A DNA stretch of 64,000 nt from Erythroxylum novogranatense (taxonomy: Eukaryota > Streptophyta > Magnoliopsida > Malpighiales > Erythroxylaceae), in assembly GCA_029891385.1 (NCBI GenBank), contig CM057234.1, positions 18,710,350-18,774,349 of the forward strand, in the 5' to 3' direction. The notes beneath the pieces are model-generated. The model made no database searches. It had not been told where the DNA came from and was given only the letters and a program-made list of their open reading frames with translations. Position numbers and translations under genes: made by a program. Below are positions 45,905 to 57,135 of this stretch, in pieces. Positions within the stretch are counted from its first letter, which is position 1; each line of letters opens with the position of its first letter.

Positions 45905-46230
45905 GTGGCGGGTCCAAAATGGAAGACGCTTTTGAGAAAGATTAGCAAGAGAAGGAATAATCAAGGGGTGGAGAAATTTCAGTACGATCATATGAGTTAT
46001 GCGTTGAACTTCGATGCGGGTTCGGCGAGTTATGATCATATTGATGATGATATCTTTAGCCGAGGGTTTTCTTCTAGGTACTCTATTGCCAGCAACAAGA
46101 CATCCATCGATTTTGACAGAGAGTTGCAATTTCTACGGGAGAAAAGAAATGACCAGATGATCCAACGCTAGTTGTGGCGGCAGACAGCGATGCAGCGCTG
46201 CGCATTAAGCTTCAGGCGAGGATGTTTTAA
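45905..46230 (+). pseudogene. Small conserved plant protein gene, start-codon and frameshift damage
   Basis: The frame begins GPKWKTLLRKISKRR, continues with KFQYDHMSYALNF and ends with the block GFSSRYS; this pattern (basic N-terminus, FQYDxxSYALNF, FSSRY) is typical of a family of small plant stress-related proteins of about 100 aa, of unknown biochemical role. The codon where Met is expected is GTG (45905-45907), and no in-frame ATG lies upstream; the next is codon 30. After QMIQR a one-base deletion creates TAG at 46169-46171, while the shifted frame from 46168 (LVVAADSDAALRIKLQARMF) ends at TAA 46228-46230 and looks like the true tail. The LINE poly(A) is 83 bp upstream, so the 5' region may have been displaced. 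Either a pseudogene or a gene with sequencing errors. Confidence 0.6.
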
Positions 46231-47327
46231 ATGAGAGGTTAACTTTCCTTTAATATCATTTATTTATATTTGGTAATATTCTTTTTTTCCTTGTTTTGTA
46301 ACATAATTTTGAAGATTTAGAGAAAAAGAGTAAATAAATAAAACGTAAGAGAGGCGTTAATGAAGAGGCTATGTTTTATTTAGATTTCAAACTCAAGGCT
46401 CAATTAGTCGGTGCGTTTGTCCTGACAGTGTCGTGTTCCCAAACACACTCACATGATGTCTAGTCTTCCACCAGTACTTGTTACCATACAATAAATACCA
46501 CGTGTAAAGGCAGCAATCCATGACTCCAACATAGTATGATTACATTTCTTGTACACAATGATAACTATGTCATTCACCATTAAAAATTGCTAAAATGAGG
46601 CATTATCCTACTTTGGTTCATAAACCATTACCACAAATCACCAAGTAATACGACTCACTACACTCTACACTATACATAGTTCGTATGAAAAGAGGAGCAA
46701 GGCCGTGGACTATGATTAATCCACCGCATCAACGGACTTTATAGGCCATTGGAACCGAGTCTTTGTTGAGTTATTAAATAATTTATTTAAAATATGTAAA
46801 TTGTAAAACAATTACGGTTCCTCCTTATTAAAAGAAGGCATCGAACTGATTAGTTGGAATTGAGAATCTCAATCCTTTAAGATAACATTTTACGATATGA
46901 TCGAAGATCCTAATTCCAATATCAACCAAACGTTCATGTGCAAATAGCATTCTAACAGTTATACTTGTTTTCAACACGCAGAATCACAAGTTTCTAAAAC
47001 GCCATGATAAACGTTTCCCTGAATTAAGGCTTCTGCCATCAAGAGGTAACAAAATTGACAACTTGATTTGTTAGTGTGCCTTAGCAAATATGAAACTCCA
47101 TACTCTTCTTTAAAACAAAGAGCACCATCATATTATCTTCAATAAGTGTAAAAACTAACCTCTGAACCAGTAGAAGGTGATCTCCATCTATCCTAATTTG
47201 GTTAATGGAATTATGCTCTTTAAATTTGACAATACAGAGCCCTACATCAACAATATGCCTCTAACCATCCCAAAATTTTCCAAGGATGAGCATAATATCA
47301 CTGAAGCACAAAAAGGGAAAATACCTT
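46231..47327. other. Intergenic region
   Basis: No gene, RNA or structured repeat recognised; it contains the 3' flanks of the two neighbouring genes. Confidence 0.5.
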
Positions 47328-48506
47328 TCATTTGTCTTGTGCTCTAGCCATCCATGGCAAGTCCACATTAAGGGAAGAATGTATACTGTTATTAGCATCT
47401 GAAGCGGTGGAGAACTTGGCCTTCTTGGACCAAAGCCAAATTTTAGACGCAGAGAAGCTCTCTCCTTTGGCCATACTACTAATCCTCTTTCCCTCCAAAT
47501 CCCCACCAGTTGATAGATCCCCATTCTGTTCTGCGTCTCTCGGGAGCTTGACATCCCGGACCCGTCGATCATTTGAAAATGCTACCCTGAGTTCTGAATT
47601 ACCAACTACATATTGAAATGAACCCATTGAAAAACATCTTCTTGCATCCAAATTACTGCTACTAGTCTCACCCCCTGCCTCTCCCGTCCCATCATTTAGA
47701 TTTCTGAATTTACCAAGTCTTACAGGCAAAACCCCCTTCTCAGCAACAATTTCTTCAATTTCTACAGTTTTTGGATTAGAATTCATACCAGTTTCTCCAT
47801 TACCAGGAAAGCCTTCATCTTCTCTGAAATCATAGAGATCTAACATTGGGCTTTCCATTGGAAACCCAGAAGTGAAAAGGGTTCCTCTACAAAGTGGGCA
47901 AGTAGAGTTTGATAGTAGCCATGTGTCTATGCAATTGATATGGAAAGCATGACTGCACATAGGGAGTAATCTTAGCTTGTCTTTCTCAGAGAACTCACAC
48001 AAGCAAACAGCACAATCAAAAGGCTCTTTTAGACCCATTATCTCTCTATACTGAAAAACAGGAAGGGCATCGATAAAAGCTTGATCCAGACCAGAATCAT
48101 GGAGATGAAAAAGCTGCTGAAGCTGTCTTTGGAGTGCATCCGAACCAGATATTTCTGGGTACCTATTAGATTGAGATTCACCTGAGGAAGATGGGCGCTT
48201 TACAAGGAATCTAAAAAACAAGTGGAGCAGACCGGAGATGAAAAAAAGTACAGCAAAAATCACTATAATGAAAAGAACAGAAGGGCTAATCCTAGTACCA
48301 GAAGATGATGATGACGGTGACGAAGGGGTGGTCCCTCTGTTATATGGGGACGTTGCAGAAGGAGAAAGAGGAGGTGCGTACCTAAAAATGTCATCTTTCT
48401 GTTTGATTTCATACCGACTCCATGAAATCTTTTGATGAATAGCCTCCACAAACCATCTTTTCTCTTTGCTCTCTGACATCCCACAAAAACGAAAACGAAA
48501 ACCCAT
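47328..48506 (-). CDS. ATL-family RING-H2 E3 ubiquitin ligase, about 392 aa
   Basis: Single-exon gene, as is usual for ATL genes. I start it at the ATG 48504-48506 (MGFRFRFCGM); an alternative ATG is at 48477-48479 (MSESKEKR). The open frame extends further upstream but without an ATG. A Ser/Pro-rich region precedes a transmembrane helix (residues about 76-98, VLFIIVIFAVLFFISGLL), then the ATL hallmark GLD (139-141) and the RING-H2 finger with C165, C168, C184, H186, H189, C192, C203 and C206 in perfect C-x2-C-x15-C-x-H-x2-H-x2-C-x10-C-x2-C spacing and the conserved DTWLLSNSTCPLC. It is closest in pattern to the ATL13/ATL46/ATL47 group. Role: membrane-anchored E3 that transfers ubiquitin from an E2; substrate unknown. 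The C-terminus is long and polar. Possible TATA elements are at about 48745 and 48804. Confidence 0.93.
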   Translation of the reverse strand: MGFRFRFCGMSESKEKRWFVEAIHQKISWSRYEIKQKDDIFRYAPPLSPSATSPYNRGTTPSSPSSSSSGTRISPSVLFIIVIFAVLFFISGLLHLFFRFLVKRPSSSGESQSNRYPEISGSDALQRQLQQLFHLHDSGLDQAFIDALPVFQYREIMGLKEPFDCAVCLCEFSEKDKLRLLPMCSHAFHINCIDTWLLSNSTCPLCRGTLFTSGFPMESPMLDLYDFREDEGFPGNGETGMNSNPKTVEIEEIVAEKGVLPVRLGKFRNLNDGTGEAGGETSSSNLDARRCFSMGSFQYVVGNSELRVAFSNDRRVRDVKLPRDAEQNGDLSTGGDLEGKRISSMAKGESFSASKIWLWSKKAKFSTASDANNSIHSSLNVDLPWMARAQDK

Positions 48507-48526
48507 AAACCACACGCTCTTGTAGC

Positions 48527-48571
48527 TCAACACTGAAGCACAGAATAAGCCATTGCAGATGAACGTTGCAT
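48527..48571 (-). CDS. Possible uORF (14 codons) upstream of the ATL gene
   Basis: An ATG at 48569-48571 opens a 14-codon frame (MQRSSAMAYSVLQC) ending at TGA 48527-48529, 20 nt before the ATL start. It would be the first ATG of the transcript if transcription starts between about 48572 and the TATA candidates. Expression not shown. Confidence 0.35.
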   Translation of the reverse strand: MQRSSAMAYSVLQC

Positions 48572-48599
48572 AGAACAAGAACCTTTCCTTGCAATGATG

Positions 48600-50640
48600 C
48601 AAAACCCAACAAAACCCAAACTTTCTCTTGCTTTGCTTGTCTCAACTTCAAAACCAGAGACAGCAGCAGTTGGTGTTCCAGCTAACATATTTTCTTGTCT
48701 TTATCAAACCCAAGTCATTGGTTGAGCAATAATACGAGAGAAGCTGACATATATAGAAACACCAAAATTTGAAACTTCACCAGACTTGATACTTGAGAGA
48801 GTCCATATATAGGATGATAAAAGATCAATTAGCGTAGATAAAAACAACTCGTAAAACCCTAATAAAGCACACAAGCGCGCTTTGTAGCTAGCCTGCCTCA
48901 CTTGTTTAATCAAACAATGGGAAAATGAAAGATGAAGTGGGCACTAACTCTTACTCTCTCTCTTTAGAAACACTACAAAAGTCACTCTCTGTTGTGGATG
49001 TTTCGTCGAGGATTTCGTAACGGAATAGATTACAATGAATTTAAGGAAGGCTTACAACAGAATCGAATTGAATAAAAGCGTAAGATTTTATTTTACATTT
49101 TATTACATTAAAAAAATGAAACTTGAATTAATAAATATATATTATTTAATATATTCTTAATAATTTTAGTAATATCAAATATAACTAAGTCATAATATTA
49201 TATTAAATAGAATTAATATATTAAATACAATAAAATAATATTTAATATAATAAAATTTATTAGATAATTATTAATAATAAATTGTATATAATAATAATAA
49301 AATAAATAAAATTTAAATCAACATTTTAATAATAAAATAGAAAATATAAAAATTATTCGTTAATTGTTTGTATATATTTTTATATAAATAAATTATTTTA
49401 AATATAAATCACATATAATATAATTATATTAAATACATTTTATTAAATAATTAATAATAATAATTTTATAATTAATAATAAATTGAATATATTTATTGCC
49501 ACGATATAAGTCATAAGACTTTTAATTGAATATAATTTATATTTTAAAATTATAGAGTTAAATCTTTTAAAATAATTATTTTAATATAAAATATAATAAT
49601 TATTTATTATATATTTTATTTATTTTTCAAATAACATCCCATTATATTACGTTATAAACTTTTTTATTTTCTTCCATTATAAACTTTTATCACATTCTTA
49701 TCTCCTACGTTAATTAATACGAGGAAGACAGCAATGTGCAGTGACGGAAGGTATCAAACGATGCAAAAAGAAGTGGAACTGTTCCTCAAGTACCTTTAAA
49801 GCGCGTGAGTGTCAGATTGGTCAACCATAAGCGGCAAAGTCGTGTTGTCCTATGTGGGCTTCTGTTGGCCTTAGGTCCACTCCAAACTTCGACTTGTGGT
49901 TATTATCGAGGAATTTCTTCAATGCATCCAGGCGTAGGATAGACAGTCGACAATGTTGTTTCTCATGACTTTGATCAACGCGGTGATTTCATAAAACTAG
50001 AGGAAAAACTTTTTTGTTCTTTTTAAGTCATATTTAGTTGGATGATTTAAAATAATAATATATAATATAATATTATATTATTTATTATTCTACATTTTAT
50101 CATAAATTTTAAATAAGATGTAGCTTAATTTTAATATTTAAAATAAAATAAATGTAATATAAAATTCTCTTCTTCACTATTTAAAATAAAATTAAATGTA
50201 ATATAAAATTCTCTTTTCAATAGTATTTCATTTCATTCTTCTTCTTTTTCATTAATAATCACTCCTATGAAACATAGCCTTCACCTATGAAATTCATCAA
50301 CATAATGACTGCACAGGATTTGAAATCTAGTCGAGTAGTCTTCCAACTTCTTTTCCAATTGAACGACCAAGTTTGATCCACCATTCAATCGCCTTCATAC
50401 GAGATATATAAATTCAATTGTATTTCAAGGAAACCATTTGGAAATGTTATTTAATAATTTAATATTATAATGAATTTTATGATCCTATTTTAATATAACT
50501 TTTACAAAATTATAATATTTAATAAAATAATTATCTTATAAGGAATAAATTTATGATCCTAAATTAAACTAATCTTGATTAATTAATTTAAGTGATTTGA
50601 ATATTATTAATTTACCGTTACATATGATTTTAAGTGAGAT
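48600..50640. other. Very AT-rich intergenic region
   Basis: It includes the ATL promoter. 49075-49680 is almost pure A and T with many AATATAAT words, as in matrix-attachment-like DNA. No gene is supported. Confidence 0.5.
50130..50225. repeat. Short tandem duplication, unit about 45 bp
   Basis: TGTAATATAAAATTCTCTT, preceded by ATTTAAAATAAAAT, occurs twice in succession (about 50135-50172 and 50180-50217). Confidence 0.7.
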
Positions 50641-50819
50641 TTTGTAAAGTGAAATTATAACAAGACCAATTCCATAGCTGAAGCAAGAGAGATCCAGCGT
50701 TGTGCAATCTTATCCTTAAGATTACTAATTACCTCAAGAGTTCAATGTATGTTTTCCTTTATCTGATGGTTATTGGCTTCTCTTAAGTCAACAAAAGATC
50801 GTCTTAGGAATTTGATGTG

Positions 50820-50967
50820 AGGTTGTTTTATTATACAACAACTACGATATATAAAGCCTTCTAGTGTACATACGAAAATAGATTTTAGAGCTGAATAAGA
50901 AATCGAAGAATCATCTTCTTCTCCTTCTAAATATCGTATTCTTGATTCTTCGGCTCATATTTTCTCA
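50820..50967 (+). repeat. LTR part of a copia element (left copy)
   Basis: Matches 56919-57066 over 148 bp with a handful of substitutions. It is followed directly by a primer-binding-like site TGATATCAGATC (50968-50979). The LTR may start further left; no target duplication could be found. Confidence 0.7.
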
Positions 50968-51294
50968 TGATATCAGATCAGAGAACAAGAATTAAGATCC
51001 TGAGCAATTACTTTTGAACCTCTACATTCTCAGTTTGTTCTTTCCATCGTATGACTTGTTCTTCATCGATCAGGCTACTTGACATGTTCTAACAAATTTT
51101 ATTTGTTTCATCGATAGATTAAGCTACAATCTAGAGTTTCTCACTTTTTCAAATCGATCGGATTACTTTCTTAATCGTTTTTTCACTACAGTTTTGCTTG
51201 ATTCTTCCCACGGCATTTTGTTTGACAATGTCCACAGAAACTAATCAATTTGTGAGCTATAATGGCGATCCTTTGTTTCTCTCCAGTTCGGATA
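50968..51294 (+). pseudogene. Leader and first gag codons of a copia element
   Basis: After the primer-binding-like site comes an untranslated leader and an ATG at about 51228 beginning MSTETNQF, followed by DPLFLSSSD, the usual opening of some copia gag proteins (the LxxSDHPG stretch). It is cut at 51294 by the next copia LTR. Confidence 0.6.
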
Positions 51295-51930
51295 TGTTGG
51301 GCTTTTGAGTTTCACTCTTACCTGGAGTGTGATTCATATTTTATTTAAAATAAAATAAAAGATAAAAATGAAAAAAAAAACTCTTTTTTGTGAAAATATT
51401 TAACATATTGATCTTGGTTGTGGACGGTGCGATTAGCCATCGGAGCTTTGTAATCTGTTCAAAAAATTTGTGAACAGTAGCTGTCTCACTTCTACAACCC
51501 CATCTATGCAGTCTTGATCAAGTGGTTAATCAAGTAGTGATTTGTTCTTCGATTTGACGGAAATTTCACGTTAGAGTTCTACACTTATCAGCCTTTATTC
51601 CATATGGTGAGATCGACATTTGGTGATCTCTAGCGCACACAATTTTTAGTGTATTTGTTGCTTAAATAAGCAGAAATTTTTTAGTCCTATTTGTTCTTCC
51701 ATTTTATGTATCATGTGTTGATGATCTATTAGGGTGAACTGTGATTTATTATCATCCTATGGTTGAGTATTGAAACTAGCTGAACTATTGTAATCATTTT
51801 TTAGATTTCGTTTTAGGCCATGGTTTTTACTCTCACTCATATTGAGCGAGAGGTTTTTTCAAGTTAAATTTTGTATTTTCTATTTATTGTTTTATTATCA
51901 AGAATTAAATTTGATGCTTCAGTCCTATCA
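51295..51930 (+). repeat. 5' LTR of an inserted copia element (636 bp)
   Basis: Starts TGTTGGGCTTTTG and ends CAGTCCTATCA, immediately before AAG and the primer-binding site TGGTATCAGAGT (51934-51945). Confidence 0.75.
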
Positions 51931-51978
51931 AAGTGGTATCAGAGTCAGGTTCTTTTGGTGAATTATCTTTGCGAGTAA

Positions 51979-54690
51979 TGGAAGTTAATACTAGTAGAAT
52001 GATTAATCTAAATGGGGCTAACTATTCTCTATAGAAGGGTAAGATGGAGGACTTGTTTTATATGAAGGAGTATTATTTGCCTGTGTTTGCAATAGAGAGA
52101 CCTGAAAGTAAATCAAAACAAGAATGGACTTTGCTACATCAACAAGTTTGTGGCTACATTCGACAATGGATAGATGATAACATGTTGAACCACATTAATG
52201 GAGAGACATACGCTTAGGCACTTTGGAATAAATTAGAGCAACTGTATGCAAAGAAAACAAGAAATAATAAACTATTCTTGATAAAGCAGATGATGATCTT
52301 GAGATATGAGGATGGTGATTCAATGACAAATCATTTGAATACCTTTCAGTGAATCCTAAATCAACTATCCTCTATGGGAATCAAATTTAAAGAAGTTCAA
52401 GGTTTGTATTTTCTTGGCACCTTACCTGACTTTTAGGAGACTTTTAGAATGTCTTTAACTAATGCTGCACCAAATGGAATAATGTCTATAGATCTTGTTA
52501 AGAGTAGTATTTTAAATGAGGAGATGAGAAGGAAATTACAGGGCTTTTCTTCATACTCAGAAACTCTAATTACAGAATCTAGGAGAGAAGCAAAAGTCGA
52601 AGTCCCAAAACTAAAGATTATAGCAAGAGTAAATCAAAGAAAAAGTATAAAGATATCGAGTGCAATCACTGTGGAGAAAAAGGGCACATTAAGAAATATT
52701 GTTATAAATGGAAGAAAGAAAACAGGGAGAATAAAGAAAAAAAGAAGAAGAAAACAAACCCAAGTGCAAATGATGACAGGGTCAATGTCACGCATGAAGA
52801 TCTTTGTTAGTTCAAGAGCTTGATACTATCAATTCTGCACATGATGAGACTAGTTGGGTGATAGGTAGTGGTGGTTTAGTTCATGTGACAGCTATAAGAG
52901 ATGCATTCACATCCTACATACAAGGTGATTTTGGAGATGTCAAAATGGAAAATGGAGGTATGACTAAAAGTGCAGTTATTGGAGTGTGTGCTTGGTGACT
53001 TCTAATGGGTCTAAGTTAACTTTTAAGCATGTCAAGCATGTTCCAGATATTCAGCTTAATCTTATTTCTCTTAGTAAACTCTGAGACGATGGATTTGATA
53101 GCAATTTTTCGGGTGATAATTGGAAGCTCTATAAAGGATCCATGATTAGGGCTAGAGGTTAGAAGCATTCTACTCTATATTTGACTCAAGACAAGATAGT
53201 TAAAGATGTTATTAATGCAACTAAATTTGATAATGAAACTAAATTGTGGCATAAGCAGCTATGTCATATGAGTGAGAAGGGAATTGTAGTTTTGGCCAAG
53301 AGAAATTTATTATCTAGGATAAAAGTACATTTGAAAAGGTGTAATTACTATCTAGCAGGAAAGCAGAACAGAGTGTCCTTTAAGAGTCACCCATCAAATA
53401 GAAGACCTGAGGTACTAAAATTATTGCATTATGATATTTGTGGTCCTATGAAAACTATGTCTCTAGGAGGTGCTTATTTCTTTGTGACTTTTATAGATGA
53501 TCACTCGAGAAAGATTTGGGTTTACATCTTAAGATCGAAAGATCAAGTTTTATCTATTTTTAAGCAGTTTCAGGCCTCTGTTGAGAGACAAACTCGAAAG
53601 AAATTGAAATGCATATGGGCTGATAATGATGGCGAGTACTTAGGACCATTTGATGCTTATTGTAAAAAACAAGGAATCAAACATCAAAAGGCACCTCCAA
53701 AGACACCGCAATTAATGGTTTGGCTAAAAGGATGAATAAAACATTAGCTGAAAGGGTCAGATGAATGCTTTCATAAGCTGATTTACCAAAGTCTTTATGG
53801 GCTGAAGCTTTAAGCATTGGAGCTCATGTTATTAATCTCTCACCATGTATTCTTTTGCAGCTTGAGATACAAGATAAAATTTGGTCTGAAAAGACTGTAT
53901 CATATGACCATTTATGTGTTTTTGGTTGTAGAGCTTTTGTTCATGTTCTTAAAGATAAAAGGACAAAGCTGGACATGAAGACTAGACAATACATTTTTCT
54001 TGGCTATGGTCAGGATGAATATGGCTACAGGTTGTATGATCCAACCAGCAAAAAGATAGTTAGAAGTAGAGATGTTGTCTTTATGGAGGATTAGTTTGTG
54101 ACAGACATTAATAGAGAAGAGAGATTAGTATCTCATAGTAGTTACATGCCAAGTGTTTTTGATATAGTTCCTCATACACTAAGAGAGGAGCAAGATACAA
54201 ATGGTGCTGACAATAATCAACAGGATGCAAATGATATTGATATTCCTACACAAGAAGTAGAACCTGAGAATGCTGAAATGGAACAGTCAACAGAGGATAC
54301 TCTTGGGAATACATTAAAAAGGTCCACTCAAATTTGTTACCTTATACTAGATACTCTGTTAAGGATTATATCTTACTAAAAAATGTATGAGAACCAGAGT
54401 GTTATGAGGAAGCTATCAAGAATGAGCATAAGGACAAATAGATTGAGGCAATACAGGATGAGATGCAATCTTTACATGAAAACCACACTTATGAGTTGGT
54501 AAATTGCCCAAAGGTAGGAAACCATTGAAAAATAAATGGGTATTTAAAGTAAAGCATGAGGAACATAACCCAAGACTGAGGTATGAGGCAACGCTTGTTG
54601 TTAAATGGTTTGGACATAAGAAAGGTGTTGATTTTGAGGAAAATTTTTCTCCTGTAGTTAAGATGACCTCTGTTAAGATATATAGTATAT
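51979..54690 (+). pseudogene. Copia gag-pol, degenerate
   Basis: In order: gag (MEDLFYMKEYYLPVF, then RMSLTNAAPNGIMS), zinc knuckle CNHCGEKGHIKKYC (about 52660), integrase with LWHKQLCHMSEKG, DICGPMKTMSLG, ADNDGEYLG and a changed third acidic region (PPKTPQLM), the C-terminal IFLGYGQDEYGYRLYDP, and RT start NKWVFKVKHEE with FSPVVKMTSV. In-frame stops replace coding triplets at several points (for example TAG at 52216, TAG at 52434) and frames shift repeatedly. It ends before the YVDD box. Confidence 0.82.
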
Positions 54691-54745
54691 ATCTTTTATT
54701 TAGTTTTGACATCTTATTTATTAATTAGACATATAAGATATTTGA

Positions 54746-55800
54746 TTGGATAATGACTTGGATTCAAAAAGCTATATGGATAATCTTCTAGTTGATAAAA
54801 AATCATATCTTAGATTGAAGTTCATCCTGAGATTGTGGTGTATTACGTATGTGAGAGCTAAGGTTTACTGCTGGAATTTTCAGAGGTGTGGCCAAGGGTT
54901 TTTGTATGGTTTTTGGGTCTTACCGTGGGGTCTTGTTTTGTGGGTTGATTTAAGGTGTATGGTTAGATAACGTTAAAGGGTAGAAAATTAGGAGATAAGG
55001 TGAATTGGTTTTATGTGTTGGTAAAGGGCTCTTGCTACGTGTACGTCTCTATCCATAGAAGAAGTGAATCTTGCGTGGGAGTTTTGCAATAAACAGTGCA
55101 ATGGGCATTTGGATTTTGTTTTGAAATAATTCTCACAGTAGTTTTACTCTTCTATAGTTGTTGGAAGTCCCCCGCTCGCTTTATCAACATTGTCAGATCT
55201 CCAGCTTCCATTGTTATTTCAGTACCCAACTTCTTACCGTGCTTTATAGAGTGGTAGGTTTTGGATTTCAATATTTGTAAACTACGCAAAAAGCGAGGCA
55301 TTTAAACATCCAGAATACCTAAGCGTGTTTTCGTTTTCTTTTCCAACTTATTAGTAAAAGCATCTTAACGTACACGAGTTTAAGTGGAATTCTTCATGTT
55401 CTACATAAACATTGTTTAAAGAACTTAGGATCCATCCGTGTTTGGTAGGTGCTGTAGTGGAAGCAAATTCCTACACATAAGCATGAACATTAGATGCGAG
55501 GAAATCACTATATCTAGTATTAACAATGTTTAAATTTTAGGTTCATACACCTTGGCCTGCCATTACATCTCCAGAAAGTGGGAAGCAAGTTTTCGGTGTG
55601 CTTTTCAGCATCAACATCTAAGAAGCTGTGACTTCGTGTTGGTGTTTATATGAATCAACCCATTGTTGTTGCGACGATTTCTAGATTTATTTCAGTGGAG
55701 CTGAACCTTTCGAAAAGTTGTTCTTCTCTTTTATCTCAAGTGTATTATTGTTTTATTCTTAGTTGATTGATCACTTGAGTTATTTGTTTATTGTTCTTTT
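54746..55800. other. Unassigned DNA inside the copia cluster
   Basis: No coding motif or terminal repeat recognised. Part may be LTR of the next copia element. Confidence 0.4.
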
Positions 55801-56880
55801 ATTAAAAGATTGATTGAGAAAATCCTTTATTGAGATTAGTATGAGGTGGTCGTACTATTGGGTGTGAAATTATTTCACAGGAAGTGAGGTTGAAAGATAG
55901 TGTCAAGAGTTGAGTAGTGTTAGTAAAACCTAGGGTAAATCTATTATATTTTTGTGAAAGTATTAAACTAAGTGAGGGCCCAGTTGACGTAGACAAGGTA
56001 TGTCAACTGCGTTATCAAATTTTTGGTGCTTTTTATTATTTCGTTCTTGATTGTTTTTATTTTCGTTTGTGCTAGAGATGTCCACGCTAAAATTGAAAAT
56101 TTTACAAAACTACTACCACCTTCAATTTTTCAATTGGTATCAAAGCGAGATCACCGATTCAAAATTTGTACATCAAGTTAGTGTAGATCCGAGTTTTGCA
56201 ATTATGACCATAAGAGAAAAAGCATCAATTATCAGGCTACCACTGTTGGACGATCCCAATTATCTTATATAAAAATCACGTATAAGAGTATTTATTCAAT
56301 CACAGGAAACAAGAGCATGGAACTTGGTGTTACATGGCTAGACACATCAGATGATTACTAACGATAAGGGAAAGACAGTTCTAGAAAATCCATCTGAATG
56401 GACAAGAGCTGAAGAAGAAAGAGCACTTGGAAACTCACAAGCATTGAATGCAATTTTCAGTGCTGTTGATGAAGGACGCTTCTCAATGATATCAGCCTAT
56501 GAATTAGTTAAATAAGAGTGGGATACTTTGCAGACGACTCATGAAGGGTCCAAATATGTGATAGCGTCAAAACAAAAGATGATAGTTGTGAGATTTGAAG
56601 AACTGAAGATTGATGAAAATGAGACTAATAGAGACTTTCATGAAAAATTGCGAGATAGAGCGAATCAGGCACATCAACTCGGAGAAAAAATATTCCAATC
56701 TAAAACTAATTAAGAAGACGTTGAGATCATTATCTTCGAGATTTATTTCGAACATTGCAGCAATAGAAAAGCCCCGCGACATTAATGATTTGTCATTGAA
56801 GAAGGTAATTAGAATTCTTACAAATTTCGAAATGAATATTTTAAGAAATCATCAAGAAAGAAGTAAAGGTTAGCACTACA
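55801..56880 (+). pseudogene. Third copia element: LTR end, PBS and gag only
   Basis: TGGTATCAAAGC (56135-56146) is a primer-binding site with one change, preceded by probable LTR sequence. From about 56200 the frame gives a copia gag: MTIREKASIIRLPLLDDPNY, then (shifted by stops) AEEERALGNSQALNAIFSAV, then VVRFEELKIDENET, HEKLRDRANQAHQLGE and SLSSRFISNIAAIEKPRDIN. Four or more stops or shifts. No zinc knuckle, pol or 3' LTR remains. The left LTR limit is not defined. Confidence 0.75.
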
Positions 56881-56918
56881 GATTGAAACTGGAAATGATA
56901 TGAATCATGTATAATAAC

Positions 56919-57066
56919 AGGTTGTTTTATTATACAACAACTACGATATATAAAGCCTTCTGGTGTACATGCGAAAATAGATTTTAGAGCTAAATAAGAA
57001 ATCGAAGAATCATCTTCTTCTCCTTCTAAATATCGTATTCTTGATTCTTTGGCTCGTATTTTCTCA
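56919..57066 (+). repeat. LTR part of a copia element (right copy)
   Basis: Pairs with 50820-50967. It lies only 70 bp beyond the stop codon of the receptor-like pseudokinase gene, so that gene's 3' UTR and terminator region may come from it. Confidence 0.7.
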
Positions 57067-57135
57067 CTTAATTTCAACCCAGATATGTAATTCAACAACG
57101 TTTCTCTACACCAAATATAACTGCAACTTTCTCTT

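Larger units (their letters stand above)
51295..54745 (+). mobile_element. Truncated Ty1-copia element (5' LTR to RT start)
   Basis: This element is inserted in the gag start of the preceding copia. It has a 5' LTR, PBS, gag, protease remnant, integrase and the first part of RT, then loses homology at about 54690-54745. No 3' LTR was found. Its right end is therefore a deletion or recombination boundary. Confidence 0.75.

Noticed and set aside
45716..46129. 137-codon reverse frame
   Set aside because: Antisense to the small conserved gene and the LINE tail; no homology pattern.
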